A stretch of DNA of 64,000 nucleotides, from positions 376,720-440,719 of the forward strand of contig CM071570.1 of NCBI GenBank assembly GCA_036426205.1. Reading direction: 5' to 3'. Origin of the DNA: Ascaphus truei (Eukaryota > Chordata > Amphibia > Anura > Ascaphidae). The first letter of the stretch is position 1, and the number at the start of each line of letters is the position of its first letter. The notes below the pieces were generated by a model. It saw only the letters and a program-made list of their open reading frames with translations, was not told where the DNA came from and did no database searches. The translations under genes were made by a program, and so were the position numbers. Below, piece by piece: positions 1 to 11,432 of the stretch.

Positions 1-30
1 ATGTGTTTATTTCTAGCCAATCAGCTTTCA

Positions 31-115
31 TAACAGCTCTGAGACAGGGCAGGGGATTGGTCAGGAGGCAGGAACAGCTCTCAGACAGGGCAGGGGATTG
101 GCTAGATAGCAGCAG
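31..115. repeat. 42-bp direct repeat, two copies
   Basis: A segment containing CAGACAGGGCAGGGGATTGG occurs twice, 42 bp apart, with few differences. Each copy ends in ATTGG, an inverted CCAAT box. It may be part of an LTR promoter, but no element boundary was found. Confidence 0.6.
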
Positions 116-245
116 CCAGGCAGTGACTCCACCCCCTTCCTCCATGAACAGAGCTGACAGATTCAGTTCAATTGGGGAGGGAGAGAGGGTGTGTGTAGCT
201 CTTGGGCCTTAAACTCTTCCTGCCAGGGCTTTATTGCCAGTAATG

Positions 246-934
246 CCCTGTTCTGAGGGGATTATTACTTAAATAAAAGAGATAAAACAAGTATGTGTAA
301 CAACAATAAGATAATGCATCATACATCTGGGTAACATGTTTATTGGCATGGCAGTGACATCAGCGAGCAGCGTGTGAGCGTGCGCTTATCCATGTCCTGG
401 GTTCCATGTGCTGGGTTTATCTCAGCGCCGAGCATAAGGACAATAAGGACAGAAATAGTGTAGGAGGAAACAAAGAACAATAATAATCAGTTTATTCAGT
501 GAGCAGCAATTCTTTTTTGGGGTTCAAATCCTTAAATTAGAAACATATAGTTCCAGTTCAAAGTAAGAAACGTATTATCCAAGTGTCTCTACTGTAACTT
601 CTCTAATTGGTTATAAACCCAATCCCTGTAACTCCTACAGATGTAGCAGATCTTATTACACCCATAAACGGAATGCATTACGTTAACGCTAACGAGATAT
701 TTACCACAAGATTTAATTCAGCCTGATGTAAGCAGTGGACACAAAGTATTAGATTCAAGCACCAATAAACACTTATATTATAAAAAGTGCAAACACCCAT
801 GTGGTGAAAATGAATGAATACAAATTCCTGGAGGGGCCGCTCCTCGAATACACACAAACCAAATGCAAGACAGGAACGCAAAACATGGAGATTCAGCCTC
901 ATGTAACAACAATGGTAACGTGTGTGTGTTATTT
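246..934. other. No gene recognised
   Basis: AT-rich sequence with scattered short ORFs and no protein family I recognise. It abuts the outer family A LTR that starts at 940. It may be old repeat sequence. Confidence 0.4.
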
Positions 935-1255
935 CCTAATGTCACGGGAGACCAGTGTGACGGTGAGGGAGTACCCAGGCCAATAATAAAGGTATTATGC
1001 CCGGCTGGGTGCCCCTGAGCCATATTGGGGAGTTTGAAGTGTCGGCTCTGCAACCCAGTTATGGCATGTGCACTGTATTGTAATAAAGATGTATGTGTGT
1101 ATTTTCCTGTTCCAGGAGGGCCAACCAGCGGAGATTCCCAGGGCATGAGTTTCAGGGATGATTTTACGGTAAAGTGTTGTTAGGGTTTGTTTGGGTACAA
1201 GGGGGCCAGACTTGCTGGTATCCCCGAAACATGTACCCAGGTATCCTATGAGATT

Positions 1256-2478
1256 GTAAACACAAAAAACAAAACTGTGCGCTACTACCTAACTACCTAT
1301 AAAGTTTAAATGTATAAATATATACAGTGCAGTGACTATACCATCAATTTAGTGATAAAAAAATTATAAAAAATTAAACCACAACTCCCACAGTGAGATA
1401 ATTAAACATTAAATAATAAGTGCCACATAACCGTGTTGGGGATAATGGTGTCTGCAGCTGTAAACACAGGGGTGGCTCAGCACCCCACACACACTAAGAG
1501 AATGGAAACAAAAGAAAACAGCGCACAACGCCAAATAGTGAAGCAAATTCAACAATATATTATAGAATTAAAAAGGGGGTAATATATCTGCGTACATGAA
1601 AAAAGTTGGTAAAAGGCATGTAGTGTGTATCACACTGTTTACCACTCGGCAGCTGTTAGCTGTAGATTCAGGTGCTTGCTTCCCTCTGCTGCTGCAGCTC
1701 AGTTGATTCTGGGGCAGGACGTCAGTCTTTTCACTCCCAAGGGGATTTCCCTTCATGCAGCCAGGTTCAGCAGCTGGTACTGGGGCTCGGTGAAATCGCT
1801 CCTGCTTCCTGGCCGATATGAAGCTGCTCCTGTACCTCGGCAGGTGTATCCTCTGCACAGAGGTTAAAACGCAGCTTGCTGGGGTGCCCTGAAGAAGTAG
1901 TTAATTCTACGAAACTAGTTGGATGTAACATTCTATTGCCTTATATCTGCTTACATTGGCCTTTGTCTATGTATTGGCCTGTCCTGTTTTTATTTCATCC
2001 TGTGTGCTGTTTTGGACACTTGTGAGAGACTTTGTAAGACTGTTCAAACTTCCCTATTGAATCCACCACTGCTGCATCGTGGCACGCTGAGGGCACCCCA
2101 GAAAGCTGCGTTTTAACCTCTGTGCAGAGGATACACCTGCCGAGGTACAGGAGCAGCTTCATATCGGCCAGGAAGCAGGAGCGATTTCACCGAGCCCCAG
2201 TACCAGCTGCTGAACCTGGCTGCATGAAGGGAAATCCCCTTGAGAGTGAAAAGACTGACGTCCTGCCCCAGAATCAACTGAGCTGCAGCAGCAGAGGGAA
2301 GCAAGCACCTGAATCTACAGCTAACAGCTGCCGAGTGGTAAACAGTGTGATACACACTACATGCCTTTTACCAACTTTTTTCATGTACGCAGATATATTA
2401 CCCCCTTTTTAATTCTATAATATATTGTTGAATTTGCTTCACTATTTGGCGTTGTGCGCTGTTTTCTTTTGTTTCCAT
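1256..2478 (+). mobile_element. Palindromic Penelope-like element terminus, TSD CCTATGAGATT
   Basis: An 11-bp direct repeat, CCTATGAGATT, flanks the element at 1245-1255 and 2479-2489. Inside, arm 1502-1889 is the nearly perfect reverse complement of arm about 2090-2478, so the two arms give mirror-image ORFs that are not genes. Between the arms lie a hammerhead-like motif at 1889 and about 170 bp of other sequence. The arm sequence is related to 32430-32530 in the coding PLE of this window, which is why I assign it to the PLE group. I infer that the right arm is the native 3' terminus and the left arm an inverted duplicate. Confidence 0.65.
1889..1920 (+). ncRNA. Hammerhead-like ribozyme motif with palindromic stem III
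   Basis: CTGAAGA at 1889-1895 matches the CUGAUGA core with one change. Stem II is GTAG 1897-1900 with CTAC 1907-1910, followed by GAAA at 1911-1914 and the palindrome ACTAGT at 1914-1919. Short palindromic stem III is typical of PLE hammerheads, which can act as dimers. The core substitution probably weakens or abolishes cleavage. Confidence 0.5.
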
Positions 2479-2489
2479 CCTATGAGATT

Positions 2490-3540
2490 CCTGGGTACAT
2501 GAAGACACAGACCACCGGACAAAATCCTCCCTAGGAAGCAGTTTGCATCTCATTGCCAGATCTCCCTGCTTCAGCACAGACCAGAACAGTAAGACCGGGC
2601 AGGGGAAAATCACATTTCAGGGTCCCCCGGTATATGCCCAAACCCCCAGAACTCAGTATAGGGGTTCAGTGTCTTTCCCACCAGGTATAAGGTGGCGAGA
2701 GGAAAAATGTTTTAAACTCAGCACTTGAGGAATAAAAGCGGCTGTTTGCTAACTTTGGTTAGAAAGCTCCTAGCGCTCTGAAACTTGCTGTGTGTGTAGG
2801 TCAGGGAGAAACATGAAAAACACCCGTAGCATAATTTTTATAAGTTTGTATAAAAATTGATGAATGAAAGTCCCCCTCAAATAGTCTATTAAACATGTTA
2901 GGCACATTTGGGCTTTCATTCAGACCACCGGGGACTTGGAATTACTCATTTATTGAAGCCCCCACTTGGTATGCGTCTAGTGACTCACTAAAGCAGATAA
3001 GAATGTGCAGCTCTGGACTTCTAAGACATCTTGCTGGCTTGGTGCCCTGATGTCTGTAAAAGCCTGGAGTTGAAAGGGCTCAGTGTCCCCAAGGAGTTAG
3101 TTAGGGAGGGGATGCTCAAGTACCCCCATCCTAGTGTAAAGTCTGGGCAATTTGACAAATGGTGGCCAGCCCAGACTTAGTATCGCCAGGGAGAGGGGCT
3201 TGGTCTCATATGCTAAGGAGCAAAGGTGCTAGGTTCACGCATGCTCTTAGAAGAAGCCCCCTCTGCCAGGTGTCCAAAGTATTGGCAACTCCAGGATAGG
3301 TGGGAAAACTTATTCCCACGGAGGGATTGGCTGCACTTGTTAGAAATAGGGATTTAAACTCTATAAGAATGCATGCAGCCCATCGGAAATCCAATACATT
3401 CAAGATTTACAAGATTCATGCAAGAACCCTCTAACATTTCATAAGGGTTAAAGATTCCAAGTGCCATTACAGCGGAGGCAGAATGAAAGAAGCAGCTCCG
3501 CCGGAGTACTCAGCAGTTTCAGGTGGGGCTGCTGACCGCG
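2490..3540 (+). other. Body of the inner LTR, no coding
   Basis: This stretch has no ORF of recognisable family. It continues the LTR after the PLE insertion and aligns loosely with the promoter-like half of other copies, with inverted CCAAT boxes (for example GATTGG near 3325). No separate element was seen inside it. Confidence 0.4.
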
Positions 3541-5435
3541 GACCGTTTCAAGCCATTTTGTGAGCAACTCCCGCTCATGAGAAATTGCTCCTAGAGACTT
3601 TGTTTTTCAAGATTTCATTTTGGGAACAATTTATTTCAATTGACCCCGTCCCAGTAAGTGTATTTTCAGTGTTATTGTGTAACATTCTATGTATGTCCAT
3701 TCGTGAAATAAATTACAATTTATTTTATCTTATTGCTTTGCTCAATAATGTGATCCCGGGTATAAATGTGTTAAAAGTGCTGGTCTCCCGTGACAACCAG
3801 GCATGTACACCTTTGTACCAGGATCATATTACTGAGAAAAACCAAATAGTAGAACAAATAGTCATTTATTCCATTGAAACAGACGTACACACAGTGGATT
3901 ACAAAATACAAGAGAAAGCACACTTACTGTGGGTCTGGGCTGCAAAATTAGCCTTTCCTAGGTGAAACAGTCCATAAAACAAAGTCTTTAGGTTGACCGA
4001 GACTTAGCCCGAAAAGTCCTGGAACTCAAATTGGCATGAAGGTCCTGACGCCACCGCTGTATCTCTTCGGGAGATGCCAAAATCCATTGACTAGGAGATA
4101 GTACCAGGGTGTTTGGTACTCTTTTTGGCTTGTAATTCCAGCCACGACCGCTACATTCTTTTCTCAGAACCCCGAAAAGTGGGACTTAGAAACATTTCTT
4201 TCCATGAAATTTCTGAAGCCGGCTCGCGTCTATATCTCCAAGAACATCTTTTGGTGATTTAGAATTTGCCGCTGCTGTCTTGGTGCTCAAAATCTCAGAG
4301 AATCTCCTGACCGGATTGGCTGCTGGATTTCTAATAGAATTTCAACTTCATTTATGAAATACTACTGCCAATCCGAGCGTGGGAGAAATCCTACCAGCCA
4401 ATCAGAGCGTTGCCAGTCTATCTAAGCCGGGCAATGTTGGATTCGGAATCTAAGAGGGGCATGTGCCAATTTGGCACCTCTGCCACTTATCTGTCAGGAG
4501 CCACCCACCGGGTTAGGCTCCTTACAGTCTGGCTTGGGGCAAATGGTGGTCTGGGACCACCATTCATACCAGGATTTGAGTACTTGAGCACAGCTCCAGT
4601 GCCCAAATGGCTTTCACACCTTGGCAAACCTCTGAGGCTTTCATGCCTGGGTCCCGAGCAGACTTGGTGGAACCAAGCGTGGTAGCCACATGGTCTCTTG
4701 GAACCATGAACCTGGAAGTCCCAGCTCATAATACCGTACACAAGTATATATACTAATACAACATTATGAAACAAAATATTTTTTCAAAGTCCCAATGCAG
4801 AATTAAAAAAAATGCTTAGGTTCAGTCTCAGGGCTGTATCTCCTTTTCTTTGGAAACTGGACTTAGGTTTCATAAAAACCCTCACAACCATATATGGTTG
4901 GAGTACCCCCAGAACCCATGTACAAGGTTCTAGGCGATAAGGGCATTAACAAGACTCCCCCCCTTATAGAAGGGACTCTGTTACCATTTCAGGGATATCA
5001 CATATCCCTATGCCCCATTTACATTTCTGGTCTGTGCTGAAGCAGTGAGTCCTAGCGGTGAGTCGCACAAGCATTTTCAAGGGGAGATTTTGATGGAGAA
5101 ATGTGTCTCAATGTATCCGAGAATCCATCCTGATTCCCGGGTACATTTTTGGGGTATCCAGCAACTCTGGAACCCGGCTTCCTAGACACAATCTGACAAG
5201 ACTTTCTCCATAACCCCCCCCCCCCCCCCATGAAACTCATAGCCCAGCAATCTCTGCTCGCTGGCACTCCTGGAAAGGTAAAACACAGACATTCTTTATT
5301 GTCACACAATTACATACATTGCATGTGCAACAAATGGGTTCAAGAGCTGACACTCCAAAACCCAAATATGGATCAGCGGTAACCAACCGGGCATAATACC
5401 TTTATTGATGACCTGGTTAGCCCCTCACCGTCACA

Positions 5436-7040
5436 ATATTAACTCAAGATTATTGGGGTTTAGTGAATGTTGGCCAATGGTCCCAACCCCAGTGCTTAAA
5501 AGCCCCCCTAAACGACCATATTGGAAGGATATCCTTGTTTGCGCACAGGTGGTTCCGTTAAAATGATCGAGCCCCCCGCACTCACACACGGATATCCCTA
5601 ACCCGGCACTGTAACGGGTCCCTGAGATCTGGCGTGGGAAACCACTGATCTTGACTATGGACCCTCTAGAACCCAACGGGGATTATGTATCAAAATCTGT
5701 GCCTGCTAAATTGGGGGAAACTAGAGCGAAAACTTTGCACCAAATTTATCAAGAAATAGGTTCCCTAAGTACAATAAGATTTTGTTTTGTGATAAATGTG
5801 GGAACGGTTTTGTGCAGCAGCTTTGTAGCCGGGAGACTGAGACGTAACCCCCATTATCGCATGAGAACAATTCAATGCAAAGTATCACAAACACGATCAA
5901 AGACACAAACACAAGATTTCTATCACCAGATCCTCGGTCACTTAGACAAATATGGTCACACGCATTTCTCATTTTCTGGGCAACTATCGCAGAAATAAAG
6001 ATATATTATATATCAAAGTTGTCATTATTTTAAGTGAGTTTAACATGAAATAACACGGTTGTATGAACATATATCATTAATTGGCCAATATTTAATAAGT
6101 GGTGCTATCCCAGCGCTTGCGCCGTGATACACCTTGAAGCCCTTTCATGTGAATGAGTCTGACGAGGTCTTCCAAGATGTTTTATGGACTAGCACTGCTT
6201 AGTAAATACGGCCCATATTATCAGCAATATATGAAGACAGGAGAAATAACATATCACAAATAGCTCTGTTATAATTAGATCATGTCTATTTGAAGGTCAC
6301 ATGGGGAAGGTCATCTTATTGCAATACAACTACTGCAGTGCAACATAACGCCACGTGTGACATCTCACAACCTGATGAAACCTCCCAGGATAACAGCAGC
6401 CACAGATGCAGTCACCAGTATAAGATCATCACGTGCCTTGGAAAATCTGGGACAATCTCACAGTAAAATGCCTCAACGTTTCTGTGAGACTCTGCTGCCA
6501 GACTAGTGGCCCGTCGGCTTAACACAGCGGGGGGTCTAATACCGGTGGCTACATCTGTAGGTTACAAAAAAACAAGTGAGTAAGAAGAAGAAGGTAAAAG
6601 GAGGTGTTAAAGAAGGGATAGGCTCAATACTCAGGAGTTAGACGTGGCTACATCTAGTGCTTACGTGGGACTGGCACTATGACGAGAAGAGTGATGATGA
6701 CTAGCCCAAGCAGTAGAAAGGTTCTTCTCATGGTGGGTCAGCTGCAGGCAGGACACAGAGTCTGGGGTGTGTTCTCCTTGTGGATCTCAGGAGCGAGCGG
6801 GTAGTGGATGAGCTGTGAATGAGGGCTATTTATTACAGGACAAGGTAACTCCCTGTCAGTGTCAGGTCCTGCCCACAGCAGCTCCTCCCGCATTACCTGG
6901 CCTGAGGGGTTAGAGATTGACTTGTGAATAGTTTGCACATCATCAGTGCTGCCCAACAGGCCAATGAGAATCATACACCACCGCTGCCGGTCTGACTGCC
7001 TCCCTGATCCCCTTTCTATACTGTGTAAGAAGCTGCAGTT
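5436..7040. other. No gene recognised
   Basis: Only short unrelated ORFs occur in this 1.6-kb interval, and none shows a domain I recognise. Segments around 5500-5650 and 6460-6720 look like old repeats but could not be placed in a family. Confidence 0.4.
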
Positions 7041-7048
7041 TCCCCAAA

Positions 7049-7535
7049 CACAAACGCCTGTAATACTGCGTGTGTTCCCAAATCTTAGGGTTATACACGC
7101 AAAGCCTGTAATACTGCGTGTGCCCAATTTAGGGATTATAACAACAAACGCCTTGTAATACTGGTGTGTTCCCAATCTTAGGGATTATAACACAAACGCC
7201 TGTAATACTGCGTGTGTTCCCAATCTTAGGGATTATAACACAACGCCTGTAATACTGCGTGTGTTCCCAATCTAGGGATTATAAACACAACGCCTGTAAT
7301 ACTGCGTTGTTGTGTTCCCCAATCTTAGGGATTATAACACAAACGCCTGTAATACTGCGTGTGTTCCCAATCTTAGGGATTATAACACAAACGCCTGTAA
7401 TACTGCGTGTGTTCCCAATCTTAGGGATTATAACACAAACGCCTGTAATACTGTGTGTGTCCCAATCTTAGGGATTATAACACAAACGCCTGTAATACTG
7501 TGTGTGTTCCCAATCTTAGGGATTATAACACAAAT
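7049..7535 (+). repeat. Minisatellite, about ten ~48-bp units
   Basis: About ten head-to-tail copies of a 46-49-bp unit containing CGCCTGTAATACTGCGTGTG and CCCAATCTTAGGGATTATAA. Copy lengths differ by one or two bases, so the overlapping ORFs in several frames are artefacts of repetition. There are no unique spacers, so it is not a CRISPR array. Confidence 0.9.
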
Positions 7536-7689
7536 ATTTACTGTCATTGCACAACCCTCATCGCAAAAAGTGGTGACAATGTACAAATGTACTGGCAGAT
7601 ATCTCCATCCTGCTTCAGCGTAAATTATCACCTTACAAACAATGGGCACTTAGAGCTGAAAAACTGACATTAGGAGGGAATATATCACC

Positions 7690-8770
7690 TAAACATAGTG
7701 ACAAACCGCTCACCTAATACTACAAATAAAATACTTGGTGCAGAGGGAAAAACCTATGGTAACTAACACTTCAACAAATAACCACCAGGGGTCACTAAAA
7801 GCCCTATAATTGCAATCAAAAGTCACAGCACCAAAGGTATAGGTGTTGTTATATTGAATTCTATTGTCAAATAGACAAGAGGACCAAAAGAGGAAGGATC
7901 CAAGAGCACCGTGTAACGGACCCAAACCAGTCCAGTATTAAAATCAAAAAATAATACAAATGTATTCATCTCTATATAGCGACAAAAAACACACACACAT
8001 ACATTTATATACAATGAAGGTTAAAAATCCGCAATGGGAGAGACGGCAAAAAGGTAGAGTATAACCAGTATATATACTACTACTAGGAATAAATGTCCTA
8101 TAAGCGAAATGGGGGTAGGAAGTTGATGCCAGGTTGTACACCGGTATGATAATCAACTCAGCAATTATGTCAAATACAATACAAAGTTGAGGCAGAAACT
8201 CCTACATGTGAGGTGTATAAACGAGCATATACTGTATGAGAGGTCATAGGTATACAATTCCTCCAGGTGAGTAAATACTCCTAATGATATACACACCAGA
8301 CTACACATCAATAAAAAGTAATGGATTGTCACTACTCCTCCGCACCAACACAAGTTTGAAAGGTTAAAAAATTACTTTTATTACAAATAAAGGATGGACA
8401 TCGCGGAAGAGACCACTCTGACGCGTTTCATCCCGACATGGGACTTTATCAAAGAGTACAATCTCCTGATAGCAGACACACATATATATAGGAGTAACCA
8501 GAGTTTGATTGGATGGCTAAAATCAGACTCAGCAGATACAGATAATCACATTAAGATGGAACCATATGCAATTAATGTCAAGGTAACAGAATGGTCTGTA
8601 AAGAGAAGACCAAACAATTACATACCTAATTATATGCAAACAACATATTAAAAACAATTTAAAAACAACAAACAAGATGTCCAGCATAAAATACAAATCA
8701 ATAAACAATTAATCATGGATGTAAACCCAATGAGATGAATATAGAACAACATGAACATAGATAGATACCA
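7690..8770 (-). mobile_element. Penelope-like element terminal region
   Basis: Non-coding, AT-rich sequence. On the minus strand it carries a hammerhead-like motif at 8454-8420 followed by T-rich sequence with an AATAAA-type signal, as in other PLE termini here. No RT or endonuclease remains. Boundaries are approximate. Confidence 0.45.
8420..8454 (-). ncRNA. Degenerate hammerhead-like motif
   Basis: On the minus strand TTGATAA replaces the CUGAUGA core. Stem II is GTCCC with GGGAT around the loop ATGTC, then GAAACGCGTC. The stem III palindrome ACGCGT and the terminal GTC cleavage triplet are kept. Two core changes make activity unlikely. Confidence 0.45.
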
Positions 8771-8780
8771 TTTAGTGCAA

Positions 8781-8866
8781 TAAACTTCAAAATCAAATAA
8801 ATAATAACGTTATTTTGTTCAGTTTACTAAATTAAATTGAACATTTATTTGATTTTGAAGTTTATT
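8781..8866. repeat. AT-rich inverted repeat
   Basis: ATAAACTTCAAAATCAAATA near 8781 is mirrored by TATTTGATTTTGAAGTTTAT near 8845. It is a short hairpin at the junction between the PLE terminus and the next LTR fragment, possibly a small foldback MITE. Confidence 0.5.
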
Positions 8867-10307
8867 TATCCGGGCGGGCACGGATTTCCATTCTGCAAAG
8901 GGCATGTGCAAACTTGGCACCTCTGCAACTTAGCCTATTGAACCCAACCGCTGGGCCAGGCTCCTCTGAGTCTGGGGTCGGGCAAATGGTTGCCGGATAG
9001 CCATTATTCATGCCAGGACGTGGGTACTCGAATATAACTCCGAAACTCCGCCCGCCCTAACACCTTGGCAACTCTGAGACTTTCAGGTCCGGGACCGAAG
9101 CAGACTCAGTGACACCAAGCCTGCTGGCCATCTGGTCTCTCGGAACCAGGGACTTGGAAATTCCCCAGCTCATACACAGTGCACACAACATATATACCTT
9201 TATACACCATGTTAATAAAAATCTCACACAATACTTCTGTCCCTCGTCCCCTAGGATCTACTGAAAAGACTCTCACGTTCATTGTCAGAGATCCTAGACC
9301 TTCCTATAAGACGTTTACTAAAAAGTTGCTTCAAATAACGCTTAGGTTAAGTTTCAGGGTTGCTTCTAATGCAGGGGTGCGCAAACTAGTTGTGCTGCGC
9401 CCCCTCCTGCTGGTTCTTCTGCTCAATCGCGCCCCCCCTTACCTTCAACGAAGCGTCGGATTATGCTGCGGGGTCATGTGACATCACGACAAGTGACCAG
9501 CCGCGTCATTTGACGTCACGCCTCCATGGTAACGGCGTTATTTGACACCGCGTTGCAATGTTGACGCATGGACAAGAAGATGGTGAGTGCATTTACAGAG
9601 GCCTCGCGCTCTTAGCACGGGGCCTCTGTAACCGCCGCGCCCCCTGCGCCCCCCCCACTAAAAACTCACGCACCCCTGAGGGGGGCGCCCCCCAGTTTGC
9701 GCACCGCTGTTCTAATGTACCGAAGCTGGACTTACAAATAATTTCGCTCTCGCAAACTTATGGATGGTTGGAGACACTCCGAACCCCTATACCAGGCCCG
9801 GGTTTTCTGAGTATATACTTGGGGGCTCCCACTAGACTAGGGTCCCCTGACTATACCCGAGATACGCATATCCCTATGCCCCCATTTACCTTTCTGGTCT
9901 GTGCTTAAGCAGAGCATCCTGGCGGTGAGCCGCGTAACTGCTTTCCAGGGAGGACTTTGTCCGGAGGTCTGTCTACATGTACCCGGGAATCTGACTCGAC
10001 TCCCGAATATATTTTTGGGGTGGCCAGCAACTCTGGTCCCCGACTAGCTAGACACAATCCGACCACACTTTCAACGCAACCCCCCCCCCCCCCCCCCCCT
10101 GAAACTCATAGCCTGAGAATCTCCACTGGTTAGCACTCCTGAAAAGGTAAAAGACACATACGTTCTTTATTGCCATACAATTACATTAATTGCAGGTACA
10201 ATACACAGGTTAAAGAGCTGACACTCTAAAACCTGAAACAGGGCTCAGAGGTATCCAGCTGGGCATAATACCATTATTTATGGCCTGGTTTCCCCTTCAC
10301 GGTCACA
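8866..10307 (-). mobile_element. Family A LTR, partial, containing a hAT MITE
   Basis: Read on the plus strand, it resembles the outer LTR from its middle (GGGCATGTGCAAACTTGGC) to the terminal CACGGTCACA at 10307. The first part is missing. A C19 run lies near 10081. A 338-bp MITE interrupts it at 9372-9709. It is non-coding. Confidence 0.65.
9372..9709. mobile_element. hAT-type MITE with 8-bp TSD TTCTAATG
   Basis: The element begins CAGGGGTGCGCAAACT and ends AGTTTGCGCACCGCTG, which are inverted repeats of each other. TTCTAATG is duplicated exactly at 9364-9371 and 9710-9717. CAG-type ends with an 8-bp duplication are the signature of hAT transposons. It has no transposase and is GC-rich. 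It carries a CRE-like TGACGTCA at 9511. A second copy lies at 40545-40892. Confidence 0.85.
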
Positions 10308-10309
10308 GG

Positions 10310-10480
10310 GAGGGGGAGAGAGACTGGAGGAGGAGGGAAAAGACTGTGTGAGGGGGAGAGATAGACTGGCGGGAGAGCGAAAGAGACTGGGGGGAGTGGG
10401 ACAGAGAAAGAGACTGGGGGAGAGGGAGAGACTTAGTGAAAGATACTTGGGAGAGAGACTGTAGGGGAGAGATAACTAAT
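10310..10480 (+). repeat. Polypurine minisatellite-like tract
   Basis: A nearly pure purine strand built from variants of GAGAGACTGGGGGAGA with irregular spacing. It directly follows the end of the LTR copy. It has potential for triplex DNA. Confidence 0.7.
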
Positions 10481-11189
10481 AATACAGCTTAAATGGTGAA
10501 GCTATAATACAAATGCCATTATAATATTTATTTTTAAGTGATGTCATTTGTTTTATAAACATTTTTTATTGTGTCCGAGGTTTTTACTTTTTAAAATCTG
10601 GTCACCCTTACACTGCATATAAGGAAAAGGAGTGATGATAGGGAGTGATCAACTAGAGGCCATACTAGTGACGAGGCACCGTAGCTGGAGGGGAACGTGC
10701 GTAGGGCACGTAATGACATCATCCGTCTCCGTTATGGAGCTGTGTTAGTTACTATTGCTGCCAGTGTTCAGTGATCGGAGCAATATGATTTATATTTCAT
10801 TATACCTCATCATTTACATGTGAAAGACAGGTGCGTTTCTGAGCGTATTTAGAGCTTCCTTATGATAGACCTAATAAAGCCTATCTCCTGTATGTTGTAG
10901 CCAACGTTCGATGACAGCCTGATGGTTTATGGCAGGCTCGATTTCAGCTTGTCGGTTGTGACTGGATTATCACATGTAGCCACTTCCCTCGGGCTTTAGT
11001 TATATTTTTGCCCTGATATAATTACACACGTGGGGGTGTTTGTTGGTTGGTATTTGATGGTTACTGTATATTCCTCTATAACTCACCCACACCTTATATA
11101 TCTTGAGGCAGTGTACTGCTCCTGTTATATCCCTATGGGGGAAGAGGGGTGATGTGGTATTATAATCTTACCAGCCACACCTCATTGCA
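10481..11189. other. No gene recognised
   Basis: No recognisable protein or RNA gene. AT content is moderate. TTTATT and AATAAA signals occur but without an associated ORF. Confidence 0.4.
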
Positions 11190-11432
11190 TCTAAAGTTTG
11201 CACCATCAGAGCATCTTTTGGTACATTCAAATTTGCCGCAGCTGTCCTGGCACGTAGAATCTGAAGATCTGATTGGCTGAGAGGGTTCCTATAGAATTTC
11301 TACTCAATACTACAGCAATCCGAGTGTGGGAATTTACTGCTGACCAATAGGAGTGCTGCCATTCTACTGAAGCCGGGCAAGTTTGGATTCAGAACCAGCC
11401 AAGGGCATGTGCCAACTTAGCTAGTTTCCAGT
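11190..11432 (-). mobile_element. Family A LTR fragment
   Basis: About 240 bp matching the middle of other family A copies, including AGAGCATCTTTTGGTACATT and GAAGCCGGGCAAGTTTGGAT. Both ends are truncated. Confidence 0.6.

Larger units (their letters stand above)
956..3795 (+). mobile_element. Inner family A solo LTR with TSD ACCAG
   Basis: It starts TGTGACGGTGAGGG at 956 and ends CTCCCGTGACA at 3795. The five bases ACCAG lie on both sides (951-955 and 3796-3800), which is the duplication expected from LTR-retrotransposon integrase. Net length is about 1.6 kb once the Penelope-like insertion 1256-2478 is removed. AATAAA-type signals lie near 1085 and 3706. The two ends are also inverted-similar to each other (TGTGACGG against TGTCACGG), which is unusual for an LTR. 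It sits in the opposite orientation inside another copy of its own family. Confidence 0.75.
940..5435 (-). mobile_element. Outer family A LTR, split by a nested insertion
   Basis: Read on the plus strand, this copy starts TGTCACGGGAGACCAG at 940, is interrupted at 956-3800, resumes with ACCAGGCATG and ends CACCGTCACA at 5435. Without the insertion it is about 1.65 kb. The ends are TG and CA as in LTRs, and the same unit recurs at least six times in the window. The flanking five bases (CCTAA and ATATT) do not match, so the insertion boundaries or later changes are uncertain. It has no coding capacity and contains a C14 run near 5217. Orientation is inferred by comparison with the TSD-flanked copies. 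The autonomous partner is not visible. Confidence 0.6.

Noticed and set aside
1568..2412. Two mirror-image 96-codon ORFs (1568-1858 minus and 2122-2412 plus) encoding nearly the same peptide
   Set aside because: They are the two arms of one inverted repeat in a mobile element; no homology or start context supports a gene.
7049..7535. CRISPR-like regular repeats
   Set aside because: Units are contiguous with no unique spacers and the genome is eukaryotic; it is a minisatellite.
7049..7535. Interstitial telomere signal from CTTAGGG in each unit
   Set aside because: The hexamer occurs once per ~48 bp, not in tandem.
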